From Dichetophora obliterata (lineage: Eukaryota; Arthropoda; Insecta; Diptera; Sciomyzidae): 64,000 bases of DNA. Below the pieces are notes generated by a model. The model saw nothing but the letters and a program-made list of their open reading frames with translations, ran no database searches and had not been told where the DNA came from. The position numbers and the translations under genes are program-made. The stretch is taken from assembly GCA_963920525.1 (NCBI GenBank), contig OY986435.1:274806848-274870847 (forward strand), in the 5' to 3' direction. This document shows, one piece after another, positions 31,101-43,705 of this stretch; position 1 is the stretch's first letter; every line of letters begins with the position of its first letter.

Positions 31101-33303
31101 TTACGCTCTGCGCCCTTTACGTAGTAAGTGGCGTGTGGACATAAAAAAAATATAATTTTCTCCTCAATATATATGCATAAAAAATATAAGTATCTATAAA
31201 AATAAATATGTAATCAATATTGCTTAAAAGTATGACATGTCCTCACATTATGTGTAGGTATAATACCATGGTATAAAAATATTTCTGTAATCAAACATCC
31301 CTCATTTGAAATCCTGGCTGCGGGCCTGCATAGAGGTGAACCCATACCCAAATCAAGAGGATAACCTTTTTTAGATTGTCTGCTTCTCGTGTCCTTCATG
31401 ACACCTAAGCCAAGTTGTAATGTGAGCTGATTTTTATTTTAATCTCTTCGAGGTAAGATATTACCATAGCTTTTGGTTTTGCCAAATGTATTTTTTTTTC
31501 TATTTACTAAGTTAAAGCTTGGCTGATACTTGTTTTAGCTAGATTTATAAACATCAAGATTATAAATTTGAATATTCTCTGAAGATTTAATTTTCTATCT
31601 CTTACTGCATATCTAAAACTTTCACTAGAAGTTCACCAAAAACAAACTTTATGCATAAATCTGGACGTGTGACTTTTTTCATGTTTCATTTTGAGCTGCT
31701 GGCTGAGCAACATATTCTTGTATGTGTTAGTATGAGTGCGATGTATGCGCGTCCTTATGTGCGTGTGAGTGTTTGTGTGTCATTCATATTTATTACTATA
31801 TGACTATGAACTATACGCCATTTTTATGAACTTCATATGTCGTTTGTCTCCATGCGACTTTTTGTTCTTCGCTTTTATTTCTTTGTTTTTTTTTTTGCTT
31901 TTTTTATTTTTCCATTTTACTTCGGTGGTTTTTTTTATCTATTGTCTTCTGGTGTTTTTGTATCCGGTGCAATGGCTTCCGTCTTGTGTCTTTATTTGCT
32001 TGTGATTTATTGTGACAAAGATAACACGAAGTTTGTATGAATGCTCGTTTGTAGGTGGTAGTGTGTGTGTGAGAGGGAGAAAGCATATTACAGTTAGCCA
32101 GAGATAGAAAATTCAACGCACCATGAGGCGAGGATACTGAAAAATAAATGTTTTTTGCAACGAAATATCGCATTGAGTAAGTTTTATACACACATATAAA
32201 TTCAAACATTCAAACGCACATGGCGTAGAGGGTCCTATTAGTTTTATTTGCAAAGAGCAAACAGTATGTTGCAGTATGTGTGAGTGCATGTGTTTTTTTA
32301 TTTTTGTTGAATTAGGAACCAAGAATTGAGGCAGGTATGAGTTTTTATGTTGCGCCTAGACTTGCTGCTGAGACAAGAAGCTAATCTGCTTGCGTAAAAA
32401 AACAGCTACACGTGCATTCTACATTCATAATTATGTGCCAAAAACTCGAAAATTATGTAATTACGTGAAGTTATGTGCTGAAAGAATTTCTGCAAACTAC
32501 TTACTGAGCTAGAGTACGGTTAATGCCTGATGAGCAGTTACTAATTAAATATTAGTTATTTCGATAATTAGTTTTTAAAGAAAGGTTCTCAAATATAATA
32601 CCTTACAGCAACAACACCAGTTTATTAGTTAAAAAGTGCATTTGTATGCATTAATTGCATAGTTCAAAAACACACACATCTACAGCTGAAATTTGTTGGG
32701 TAATACGAAATCTTTTGACGGGATTTCGGTATAAAATTTTGATACTCTACTCCGACAACAATCAGTTCCTACGCCTGAACATTTTTTAATATTAACACTT
32801 TCAACTTTCATTTATATTAAGTAATCAATATTTTGAAACAAAATTTGTTGTATTCTTAAAGCTTGAAATTTCATTTCTAAGGTTGCGTTCATAGTGAACG
32901 CTTTTTGCTGAGCTGAGAGGTTTTGCTGTTTGTGTTTTAAAACATGGAAAAAGCTTAAAGTTTTTAAAGTGCAAGCCAGGGTTCAGACTTGAAAATTCGT
33001 AACCCTGGATGTGCTTTGTTAGCCGAATCGACTAACAATGATTATTTTGGTTGTGTTTTCTTTGAATGAAGTCACTTATATTTTTGTTCAAAACACCAAT
33101 TTAAAAAAAAATCAATTTTTTTGCTTATTTATTAGAATATAGAATATATCAAAAAACCCCAACTTTTCAATATAAAAACATGGTTAAAATAGCAATGCAC
33201 ATCTAGAGTTGAATCGCAGTAAATTTTGAAAAAAATACACAGTAAAACGAATTTTTTGCATTGGTTTTTTGCTTTTTTTTTTTATTTACAATCATGTACG
33301 TTA
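31101..33303. other. AT-rich, low-complexity DNA; no gene recognised
   Basis: T-rich and GT/CA-rich stretches (31700-32330) give spurious hydrophobic frames. A plus-strand stretch near 31300-31420 reads LKSWLRACIEVNPYPNQED, weakly like a homeodomain but with stops. A TAACCCTGGAT word at 33000-33010 followed by GAATCGACTAAC resembles the tip of the TTAA-flanked element at 45613-46970, suggesting one end of a related copy. Confidence 0.35.
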
Positions 33304-33490
33304 GGGCGTATCGAAAAATTTAGATCGTATTCTAACAGGTCTCAAAAGTTGCATATGGTGGTCAAGATCTCCCAAAAAAATTTAAGGAAAAAATAAGGAT
33401 GTCTTCCTCTTCCGCAAGGACAAAGTGGTGTTTTAAGAAAAATAGTAAAAAATCACGATCTGAAAAGGTTTTGATTATTGTAAGAAAAAA
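33304..33490. mobile_element. Solo arm of the palindromic TA element
   Basis: GGGCGTATCGAAAAATTTAG after TA (33302-33303). It follows the left arm of the element at 1573 through AAATCACGATCTGAAAA and then diverges. No partner arm nearby. Confidence 0.7.
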
Positions 33491-34299
33491 AAGACACAGT
33501 TTCGATAGTATCGTAAGTATAGACTTAGAATTCATTTTTATACAGTAATAGAGAAAAATTCTGTTTTTTTCATGTATATTCTTCAAAACTTTTTTAAATT
33601 ATTTCATTTTCTAAATAAAAATTATTCAAAAACAAATTTGTTGTTGTTGTCCTTCTTTAAACTTACCTGATCGAAAAAATTCACAATTAAATTCATGTAA
33701 AAATTTGTTTTGTTTTATAAAAAGTTATCGTTTGATATTTATGGTGATGAATTTGTTGTTATTTTTTATTTGTTTTGTTGGTTAAAACTAAATGTAATTC
33801 AAAGCTATGTTTAATTAATGGAAATAAATATGGGTAAATTTGAATTATTTATTTTTCCTGTAGTAAAGAGTATATACATATATGTATATTTTACAAGTAA
33901 TTTAAAATTAAAATTTTAGTTAACAAAATAAATTTTTAATATGGAAAAAATAAAATGCATAATATAAATAATTCGAATTTAATATGGTATTTAAAAAATA
34001 AATGGAGTTTTTAAAGCACAATGCATGCCTAGTAACACATGCGCAAATTTTCGTAGTAGTATTGTATTTATCTTGCTGAAAATAAACATTCGTTTTATTC
34101 GTACTCGAACTCATGGCAGAATAACCAGGTAGGGCCGACTTGGAGAGGAATGAAGTAGATAGCAGAAAAAAGCGTGCTAGTTGTCAAAATCAGCTGAGCA
34201 TGTAGAGTAAAAATTAAGAACATCCATTTTTAAAGAATACAGGTAGATGTACCAGATGAGAGCATACTGCCGGAAATGTCAAAACGAAGCAAAAGTTAA
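33491..34299. other. AT-rich DNA, no gene recognised
   Basis: A CATGGCAGAATAACCAGGTAGGG stretch near 34110-34135 resembles the arm of the THAP-bearing element at 14914; it may be a fragment of that family. Confidence 0.35.
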
Positions 34300-34481
34300 G
34301 CACTCCGGCATTCCGCTGCAGATATATCGTGAGTGTGGAGCGCGTATTAAATGCCTGTGACCATTTGCACCACCACCTGTTCTTATATGCATTTCTGGAC
34401 TCCTCGCCCATATAGTCAGGCACTCCGGCATGCCGCTGCAGATGTGTCGTGAGTGTGAAGCAAGTCTTAAATGCCTGTAAT
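34300..34481 (+). repeat. Direct repeat, about 62 bp at 120-bp spacing
   Basis: GCACTCCGGCATTCCGCTGC at 34300 and GCACTCCGGCATGCCGCTGC at 34420 each continue through GTCGTGAGTGTG (or a close variant) to TTAAATGCCTGT. Copies are about 85-90 percent alike by eye: 1.5 units of a 120-bp tandem repeat. GC-richer than its surroundings. Confidence 0.75.
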
Positions 34482-36447
34482 AAATTTTTTAGTTTCTCTC
34501 AAATTCTACTAACCTGTCTTAATTTTTCCTTTGTAAAACTGTACAGCTGTTTCGCTGTCAAAGATTGACGCACATGAAACGCATCTCACGCGTTATTGGA
34601 AATGGGCCTTAACTGAACCGATGAAACGCACAAGGGGCACAAGGAACGATCAATGGAAAATATGACAAAAATTTATAAGCGAAAAAGCGACCAAACAAAA
34701 CAAAAAATAAACAAGAAGAAAAAAGTTCGCTTGTTTTCTTGCACAACAACAACAACATTCTTTTTTTATAAGCAATCACAAAATTACTCTTGTTAAGCAC
34801 AATTTGACGTGTTTATCAAAAAAATTTTCAAACCTAATTTCTGACATAAGCTGCGAAGGTGAATGGCATATTTTGGGCTGGTTTTGAGTTATATTGAGCT
34901 AATTTTATTTATGAACGATTTGGGCTTGATTTTAAAACATTTTTTTCTCTCCGTGTAATTATTGCTTAATACAGTGATTTGCAATTATTTCAATTTTTAT
35001 TATTTCCTTCTTTTGCTTTTAGATTTGACTTGCGTAACTTATTGCAGGTAAACAAATAGTCAGCAATGTTAATGGATGGGACTGCAGTGTCGTCACCTGA
35101 TATTGGCTAATAATAACTAGGTCGCACTTGGGCCAAATGGTGATTGACAGTGCGCGACGCCAGTACGAAAGAGTAAGAACTTTGTTATTGTTAACTTGTA
35201 CATGGCAGTTTAATGTACCAAAGGTAACATTATTCAAATCCTTCAATTGCTTTTTACCTAACTTGCTCTTAGCCAAGCTATAATTAATAAAAAGGTATAA
35301 TTAATTTAAGGGTATACCAGTAATATAATAACCCATGCAAGAAGTATATTTAAGCCACTATGCTGCATCGTCACGTTTCCCACGCTGGCAATATAAATCT
35401 TTATAAAATAACATATTGTAGCTTATGAGATTTATTAACACCAACATAAAAATAATGTCAATGAAATATTACTACACGCACACCAACGCACATACAAACA
35501 GTTGTGTTACATATAATATGCTAGCAATTAGATTACATTGTTTTGGGGGCTTATGACCCTCATGCATAGAAATAAATTGAAAGTGTGGTGAGAGAAAAAT
35601 AAACTTATATTAATAAAATACTGAGAAATAAAAAAGACGACAGGTTGCTAGCATTGTGCAGTACGGACATTTGCTGTATTAGTCGCATTAAAATATATAA
35701 TGATAAAATAAAAGACTCTACAAAGGCACAGGCACACACATATACACACATTGTCAGGGCACAGCACCAGGCATGTGGAGACACACTTAATGCACTCTAA
35801 TATGATTAAGCACGTTCTCAGCTATGAAATAAATCATATGAAAGCTTTATTCGCGAGGCGAATTTAGAAAAACCAGGTGGATTTTTGGTCCATTATTAAT
35901 GCCAGCAGTAAGAAGCAGAAGACCCGGAGCGCTGCTAGTAAAGAAGTGGGTGCGTATGAGTAAGTGTTTGAGTGTGTGTGTGTGTGTGTTTTTTAGAGTA
36001 TGTGTTAGTTTATGAGCTTAGTGTGTGTGCATGTGTTTGGGTGTCTAAGTTTTTTTTTATTTATTTTTTTATCATTGTTTTTCATTGTAGTGCGAACATA
36101 TTTCAGGCAGGTGTGACATACATGCACACTTACTACTTTTCTTCAGCGCATAGTTCTTTTAGACTATATTCTTTTTTAGCTTTTTGCTGTACAAAAGTGT
36201 ATATATAAAAAAACAAACTAAAGAGATTTTAAATATACTTAGAACATTGCTTTTGGCAACTATTGCTGGAATTTGAAATTCTTTCTGAGTTAGCTGAAGT
36301 TTGAATCTTTAGAAATAATGCCAAGTTTTAGAAAGATTAATCTTGAAAGCCTTCTTTTGCGCAGAGATAACCAGTGTGCGGAAAGCAATAAAAATGTGCT
36401 CCCGCTTTTCTGAGTTATATTTACTATGGCTTTATCATTTTATAATA
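34482..36447. other. AT-rich DNA with CA/GT simple repeats
   Basis: CA-rich near 35475-35510 and 35730-35750, (GT)n near 35973-35990. Frames here are low-complexity. No gene or repeat boundary recognised. Confidence 0.4.
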
Positions 36448-36705
36448 AGGGTTCTCATCTAAGAATGTAAACATGTAAACATGTATAGCATTTAAACTTT
36501 TGATGAGCGATACAGTGTAAATAGCGTTAATTTCGACAAAATGGCGACTGCGGCTGCGACAACATTATGGCTTTTTTAATTTTAAACCTTTTAAAAACCT
36601 TCATTAACATTTACATTTACTAGACTCACATGCTAGTTTACACTACAAAATAGGCTCGGAAATGATGTAAACTCACGCCCATACAAATTTTGACAATCGC
36701 TCATC
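36448..36705. mobile_element. Truncated copy of the AGGGTTCTCAT MITE
   Basis: Starts AGGGTTCTCATCTAAG after TA. It follows the complete copy at 55843-56235 (GATGAGCGAT, GCGACAACATTATG, AGGCTCGGAAATGATGTAAA) but lacks the right TIR. Confidence 0.75.
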
Positions 36706-37569
36706 ACATCGACGAAACAATGGAAGAATCAGAAGAATATGGAGTGACTTCAGAGTAATTTATCACATATATCCAGATTTGTGGCAAATAATTTATAAGA
36801 ATTTTTAAAATATTTTCTTTTCCCAATTTGATGTCAATAACAAAAGCAATATTTCCGTCATCGCTATGTCGTAGCTTGCGAAATTGAATGTCGTATGTAA
36901 AAATTTCCACTTTTGAAATTATTGAGAAAAAGAGGCTATTATAACTCAAAATCTAGCAGTACAATAGAATATTCTTCAGAATTTCCGCCCCATTTGCAGA
37001 CACATTTCAAAACAGATTATGGACTTACGGCTATTTTTTTTTAATCTATAGCCCTTTATTCTTAAAAATCTCAAAAGTGCAATTTTTCACATTCGACATT
37101 AATTTTTTCAAGCGACGATGTGTTAACTTCGGTGTTCAAGACAAGAATGAAATTTTACAAAAAACTTGAAAATGTGAACACTTTTGTGATTACACGATTT
37201 GATCAACGATTTAATGAAAATTTTAAATGTGAACAGCGTTATGGTTTTGTTAGATTTTCTTTATTTACACTGTGATATGGGTTTGCTTACATTCGCACAA
37301 GAGCACAGAAAAAGGAAAAAACTACTCTATTTCTATTTTCAGTTTGCCACTTACATAGTGCTTTCTTTTGAGCGAGAGATGAAGATTAGATAAGATAAGA
37401 TTTCATTATAAAAATTCAAAATATTATAAAAAATACACAGTAAAAAATCTTAATATATTGACAATAACATTTTAAGTTGTGTGTCGTTTAAAGAAGTTTA
37501 GTACCTAGAAAGCTAATATTATTTCATGTAAAATTAAAAAAAAATTATATATTATATAAATTCATTTAA
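36706..37569. other. AT-rich DNA, no gene recognised
   Basis: Frames at 36704-36949 and 37199-37393 have no motifs. Confidence 0.35.
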
Positions 37570-40200
37570 TAATAAATATCAATATTTGAGAGAGAGTAAT
37601 TTAAAAACTCATAAAGAGCACTGTTATTACTTCCATTAAGCAAGACTAAAACTTCTGCCACCTTTAATTCTTTTTTGCCGAAACGCCTGATTCTGCTTGT
37701 TTTGAACATAGGACATACACCTACGAAATGATATGTGTTTTCTATTTTATTTTAATAACAAAAAGTGCAGGTATTTAAACCCACACCTCAAAAAGCTCGT
37801 GCATTTAAATCAAGCAACCCGCCTCTTGCTTTAAAAAGTAAGCTTACGACTTTTGCAGATGTATTTTGTAGAAAATACTGAACCCCTTCGTGTTCTAGTT
37901 GTGAATACAACTGACGCCTTTGTTTATTCTCAATTAGTTTAATTAAGTTAGTGTAATACTCCACTAATGTATTTGAACTAAGGTTTGATGGCATATCCAC
38001 ACGATGCTCAGCATTTAACTTATTCCATTCCGCTGACCAAAAAACACCCTTCTCAAATACTTCTTTAGCTAAATTATTTAGGAGTCTGTGAGGAGGTAGG
38101 CTGAAGACTTTATTAACGTAGTTAAAATGTAAGCGCAAAGTTTCAATAAGTTGAGATTTTAAGCCGGTCTCTAAATAAAGCATATAGTTTGGTGTATTTT
38201 TTGGTAATAGTAATATTTTTTTAGTGAAGAATCTGAAAAGCTTTTCAACGTCATCGTATTGTTTGTAGCCCCAAACTTGGGCTCCGTACAACATAATTGA
38301 CCTAGAGGCGGCGTTGAAAATTTTCAATTTATTTGATAGTAATTTTTTTGGATTATGTTTACAGCTAAGCCATGTTGCATTTATTGCGTCTTTTGCGGTC
38401 ACTAGTTTACTATCAAAATATTTGCGACACGACAAGTTGTAGGTCAAAAGTAGACCAAGATATTTGTATTCGTTAACAATTTCAATTTGCTGGTCCCCAA
38501 ACGACCAAGCAAGTGATTTATTGATTCTCGTGCTTTCCCTAAATATTAAAACTTTAGACTTAGAAAGATTTACTTTAAGCTGCCATAGCAGACAATAGCT
38601 ATATAAGGAATCTATCATAGATTGTAATTCATCAGGAGAAATGGACAAGAGAACGATATCATCAGCATACATAAGAACTTTTACTTCTGTGTTTGCCACT
38701 TCTATACCGCCAGGAAGTGATTCGTGCAAGTCATTGAGATACAGAGAGAACAGAGTATGACTTAATAAACAACCTTGTTTTACTCCTAGGTCTACTGAGA
38801 ACGAATCTGATAATGATTCGCCAACCCAAACATGACTAGCAGTATTTTTATAAAGCAAATGTAGAAATTTTACAATTTTGCTTGATAGCCCGTACTTGGA
38901 AAGCTTTTAAAAAAGGGAATTTCTTGGTATAGTGTCGAATGCACATGAGAAGTCAATAAAAAATGCGTACGTATTCTTTTTTTGTTTAAAATTCAAAAAA
39001 ATTATGCTTGACAAATTAAAAAGATTGTCAACTGTTGAATACTCTTTACGAAAGCCCGCTTGGTATTCATTTACAATATTGTTTCGACTAATCCAACTAT
39101 GTACTCGATCAAGAAGTAAGCCTGTGAAGATTTTGTAGTTTGTATCTAACAATGACAGCCCTCTGTAGTTACCAACACAGTTTGGATCTCTTTTTTTTTA
39201 AATAGCGGAACTATTAAAGATTTTCTAAAAGAATGTGGAATCTCAGTCCGTAAGAAAATCTATTAAAAACCAGTAACATTTCTTCTAAAAAACAGCGTGG
39301 AGCATTTTTATAAAACTCATAACTAATTATATCTATTCCTGGCGCTTTATTTTCCTTACACCTTTTTAGAACGCAGAGCAAATCTCTATACTCGAAAGGT
39401 GAATCTAAAAATGCATCAGTCTAATTAGGATCTGACCAGGAAAAACTTTTAAGGATGGTTCAACAGTGAGCAGTGCTTGAAAATGACAACGAAAGTCCTT
39501 GGCCGACAATACATTAACCACAGTATATGTTGATTTCTTAAAGGACTTAGCTAATTTAAACCAATCGCTCGAGTTTCTAACCGTATTTAGTTTTGTCAAT
39601 GTTGTCATTTTCATATACGAGTTTTTTCGATCTACAAATCCTTACATATTATGTTTTACTATCCAAATAGGCCTTACGATATGCTTCAAGATCGTGTTTT
39701 CTAAAGAGGTTAAGTTTGTCTATCATTTTACTACGTACATTTGCACATTGACAGTCAAACCATTTACTTTTGGGCTCAAAGAACTTCCTCTGTTCTTTCC
39801 CACCTGTAGCAGCTTTTATTTTACCAATGCAAACGTTAATCTTCTCATCGACCTTTCTACCTTTCTACCTTTACTATCCAAAACAATATCTTTAGAATTC
39901 TGTAATTAAATTTTTATCGAGTACTTGTGCTTTAGAAAAGCGTGCATTTAGGTCACCAATAATCAAAAACATCGGCGAATTAAGGTTTGTTATAAAATCT
40001 TCAAATTTTTCAGAATTGCTTGTCCAGCTATTACAATTTATATAGCGAGGTATAATACTGCAGCACATATCATCAATCTTCATCGACAAAAAGGCGTTTC
40101 CGCGAAAATTTTCAAAATTCACAGAAAATAATTTTTGAACACTTTTATTAAAGCCAAAGAGACAACCACCACTTGCTCTTGAGCGAGAGAATTGATGGCT
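37570..40200 (-). mobile_element. LINE retrotransposon, full RT and part of the endonuclease
   Basis: Minus-strand element with the order endonuclease, RT, C-terminal zinc finger. The 5' limit is near 40200, where the endonuclease motifs begin; the 3' limit is near 37570. No target duplication found. The clade is uncertain; the NYRGLSLL and YADD variants and the CxxC..H..C tail suggest a CR1/RTE-like insect LINE. Confidence 0.7.
37600..40190 (-). pseudogene. LINE ORF2: endonuclease fragment, reverse transcriptase, zinc tail
   Basis: From the 5' side: SRASGGCLFGF and FLIIGDLNARF, endonuclease blocks with the catalytic GD.N, at 39892-40190. Then a degraded linker with KENKAPGIDIISYEFYKNA (39340). 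Then NYRGLSLLDTNYKIFTGLLL, YQAGFRKEYSTVDNLF and FFIDFSCAFDTIPR (39152-38907; first catalytic Asp). Then a 356-codon open stretch (38858-37788) with GVKQGCLLSHTLFSLYLNDL, VLMYADDIVLLS (catalytic YADD) and YKYLGLLL. After one stop, TYHFVGVCPMF and RRFGKKELKVAEVLVLLNGS give a C-terminal zinc-finger tail. Most of the RT is open, but frameshifts upstream and in the endonuclease inactivate it. Confidence 0.8.
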
Positions 40201-41599
40201 GTTTCATTGGAAAAGTAAAGGGGATGCAAAATTTTTTAAAAAAATGTATATATTTTTGACATTAATTTGGCATTGAATTAACAGAGAATGTTTGCAAGAA
40301 GTTTGAATTTCGATCACAGCGTGAAAGTAGTTTGTACTCCTAAAAACTTTGATATTTATTTTTGGTAGGTGCTTTTGTAAAATATTAACAGTTATGTATG
40401 TTGGTGGGAAATATTTAAAGGGCTAAACAATAAAACCGAGTTTTTTGTTCCAAAAAAAAAATTTTGCTGACAATTATTAAACTACTTTACGTTTTCTGAA
40501 TATAAAAAAAAAATAATAATAATGGTAGTTTTCCTCTTATAATAATGTTGTCAACTTTAATCGTGTAATATATAAGATTCTCTAGGTTCTTTCAACACAC
40601 CCTTTTGCACTTTCTCTCGATGAATACTTGGCGGTAGCTACTTTTGTAACAACTTACTGTTGCGATGTGATTACGTACGTTCAACAAAATGAACAACTAC
40701 CCCACGCTCTCACCGACAGTTAGAGCCATCTCACCCACTCCTTCACACAAAAGCATTCAAACACAAACACACGCATGCATAGTTCATATAAAGTCATCAA
40801 CAACCTCCGCGCTGGTATTCAGACCGACAGACTGACAGAAGACACTCTCACACATATGATAAAGGACTCCTTTATGCTGGTAAAAAGGATAACGAGCCAT
40901 AACCAGCAACGAGGGATGCATACGAACGCAGTCGTCAGCAACAACAGCAGCAGGATCATCACAAGCAGCAGCATTAGCAACAAGGAATGGCGGCGGAAAC
41001 AAGTTATGTTTATGATATATGTTTGGAATGCTAATCACAGCCACGGACATAAACACCAAGGCCACATACACTCACTCACACACAACCAGCTTCAATGGAT
41101 ATCCATCTCTAACCACCAACACCATACCGTTCTACAACGAACATCAACACTACCACCACCACATTTGCAAATAGGAATGAAGATCATCTTATAGGGATTT
41201 GCAACTTAGCAAAAAGGAATGCGTCTTGCATACGTAAACATTTTAACGCAACGCTTAAACGTGGTCTTCCATTACAACGATACTACGTAGCGTTATGGTA
41301 TTAATGTTTGTTGAATTTTTTTGTTTACACTGTATGTATTTTGTTTTTATTTCATTTTAGTTTCTTGTTATTGCTGCTGGAGTCACTCATTCAATGCCAT
41401 GTGTTTAGTTAAAATTCGGATGAAAAGATTAGAAAATCTTAAAAAACTTACAATCGCTTTATTGAGCGAAGGTGAGCATGAATTATCGAGTGAAATAATA
41501 TAAAAAAAAAATAAATGATGGTAGACAATAAACTGACTAAATTTTTAATTAATGTAGACCAGGGTGCGCACACATTTGTGTTGTAAAGCTCTTGCTTTT
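40201..41599. other. Least repetitive stretch; possible non-coding exon or unique host DNA
   Basis: From about 40570 to 41215 the sequence is GC-richer and without T-runs, with CAG/CAC-type trinucleotides (AACAACAGCAGCAGG, CACCACCACA). It contains a 139-codon open frame (40775-41194) rich in His, Asn and Ser. No domain is recognised and the frame has no supporting context. It could be UTR, a conserved non-coding element or chance. Confidence 0.3.
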
Positions 41600-41827
41600 A
41601 AAGGACATACACATTATGGAACCTGTTCGTTTAACAAAATGGCGGGACTAACTTGTTCGTAAGAGGTAGCGTTCAAATTAAATCAACCTGTTCGGCAAAC
41701 AAGCGAAGAATTTTTGTTGTTTTTCGCCAACAGGTTCGACAAACCGTCAAATAAGCTTCTTAACTATAAAATTGGGTCGAATATGGCCGCTGTTTGACGA
41801 ACAGGTTCCATAATGTGTAAGCCCTTT
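41600..41827. mobile_element. Palindromic MITE, about 228 bp
   Basis: Left AAAGGACATACACATTATGG and inverted right AAAGGGCTTACACATTATGG are followed inward by AACCTGTTCGT at both ends. AACCTGTTCG words also recur inside. Target duplication unclear. Confidence 0.75.
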
Positions 41828-43705
41828 CAGAGTTTACACTTAAAAAAAAGCACGAGTTCAACAACGAAACAAAAGCAAAAACTTACAGTAGCTGTCCTAC
41901 TTCATGCTAGTAGGTTACAGTTGCTTGCTGTTTCGTTTTTTTTTTTTTTTTGGATACGCTATCTATCTGAGGAGAACATTAAACGCAACAAACTGTCTTT
42001 GATTCATTTCTAGTTTGGACTTATATTTTTTAACTCTTATTTTTGTAACCGAAAATAAAATGTATTCAAATATTTTGAATTTTTGTTTATACAAGAGTTA
42101 TTGAACTGAAATTTTTAATAGTAATTTTGGGCTTTTAACAGCTATTTAGCTTTATTAGAAAAAAAATTTTCTGTACTACGTTTCTGACTCTATACGGTTT
42201 TATATTACGTTAATATATGTATGTTTCAAAAGTTAAAAAAAATTGATATAACTTATTTTATTTTTCAGTAAAAAGGTATTTTTAACCTTTCATCTTTGTT
42301 CAGTTTGTATCTATTTTTTTTTTTTGAGTGCATAGTTTACGTAAAAATAAGAACATTTTAAGCAGCCAGCAACCGAAAACTGCTTGCTTGAAGTCTGGAT
42401 AGCTACTGAAAGCTTTCTTATTCTCATGCCAACAAATGCGTGTGAAAGCTCTTCGCACATGTGTGGCCTTTTGCGCACTTCTGATTTACCCAGTACTGTC
42501 TACACGGGACAGTACAAGTCCGAAAAACTCAATATATTTAAACATTTTTACTAATTCACTGTTCACTATCAGCGCTACTGTCAACGAAATTTCAGAGACA
42601 GTGGATTTTGGCACTTGCAGATAGTAAAGGGATTAAAGTGTTGGTTTTGTTGTGATTTTGGTGATATTTTTTGGATTTTTATAGATATTTGCTGTTTTAA
42701 CAATAAGTAACACTAAAAACATATGTATGATTGCAAACAAAAATAGAAGTGAAGCTATATACAACGCAAATGTTAAAGCAAATTATATATATATAATTAA
42801 TAAATTTATTATATTTTATAATAAAATAAAAGTAATTATAAAATAAAACCGCAATTGCATCGAGAATCTAAGCATTCGACGACATCTTGCTTATCAACTT
42901 GCACTTGCACTTGTAGTCGCTTGCAACTTGCAGATAATTTTGAGATTTTTCAAACGCGCACAAATGTGTAGATAAGCTTCTGTGCTTTCACACGCATATA
43001 ATGCCCAAAACTCAACAGTGCGTTAGGTCGGTCAGCCGTTGATCGTACTTTGGTCTGCGTTGTAAAACTTTACGATGCAAGTGTCAAAACGGACGACCTC
43101 AAACTTAGCAAAACTTAATGATGCGTTGATAGATCGTGCCTCTGCCATTTTGGTGATGGAAATAAAAGCACCTATTAAAAAAATCCCACAAAACTACCCT
43201 TTATCCCAAATCATGCAATTTTTAAAGGATGCGGATTTAATTTTAATAAATCAATGAAAAATAAATATGTATTGTAATAAATCTTTAAGCGACCTACTTT
43301 AAAAAGTTAAGATATTATTTTACTGTAAGTTTAATATAATAAAGGTATTTTTGCAAAGTGGCAACATTATAATTTGAGCAATAAGTTATTTTTATCGGGC
43401 AGGGTAATAGAACAGTCCGTATATAATATATATGGCAGCTGCAATATATTGTCATAAGCTGCATATGTTGTCAATAAGTATTTAAGTTTTAATTTTCAAA
43501 ATGATTTCTGAAATTTTAAGAATTAAATCTTTGTTACTCATAAAGGTTTGCCATCTCGTTTGCTCACCTAAATCAAAGAGCAAATATATCTCATTTGTGC
43601 AAAAGCTTCTCCATTCAAATTTATAAAGTTGATAAACTTCTACTCTTTTTATTGTTTACAATGGAATCGCCCATTTGCATGAATCCCCATAATATGTGAA
43701 ATAAT
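41828..43705. other. AT-rich DNA; a possible weak TIR pair
   Basis: ATGCGTGTGAAAGC occurs at about 42436 and inverted at about 42985-42998, hinting at a TIR element of about 570 bp, but no target duplication is seen. Frames at 42436-42624 and 43075-43257 carry no recognisable domain. Confidence 0.3.

Noticed and set aside
31769..32040. Overlapping hydrophobic frames resembling membrane proteins
   Set aside because: They arise from a long poly-T/TTTC tract and are low-complexity.
42436..42998. Possible TIR element from inverted ATGCGTGTGAAAGC words
   Set aside because: Only about 14 bases match, with no target duplication and weak flanking similarity.
43075..43257. 60-codon open frame
   Set aside because: No domain, no neighbours and no sign of a start or splice context.
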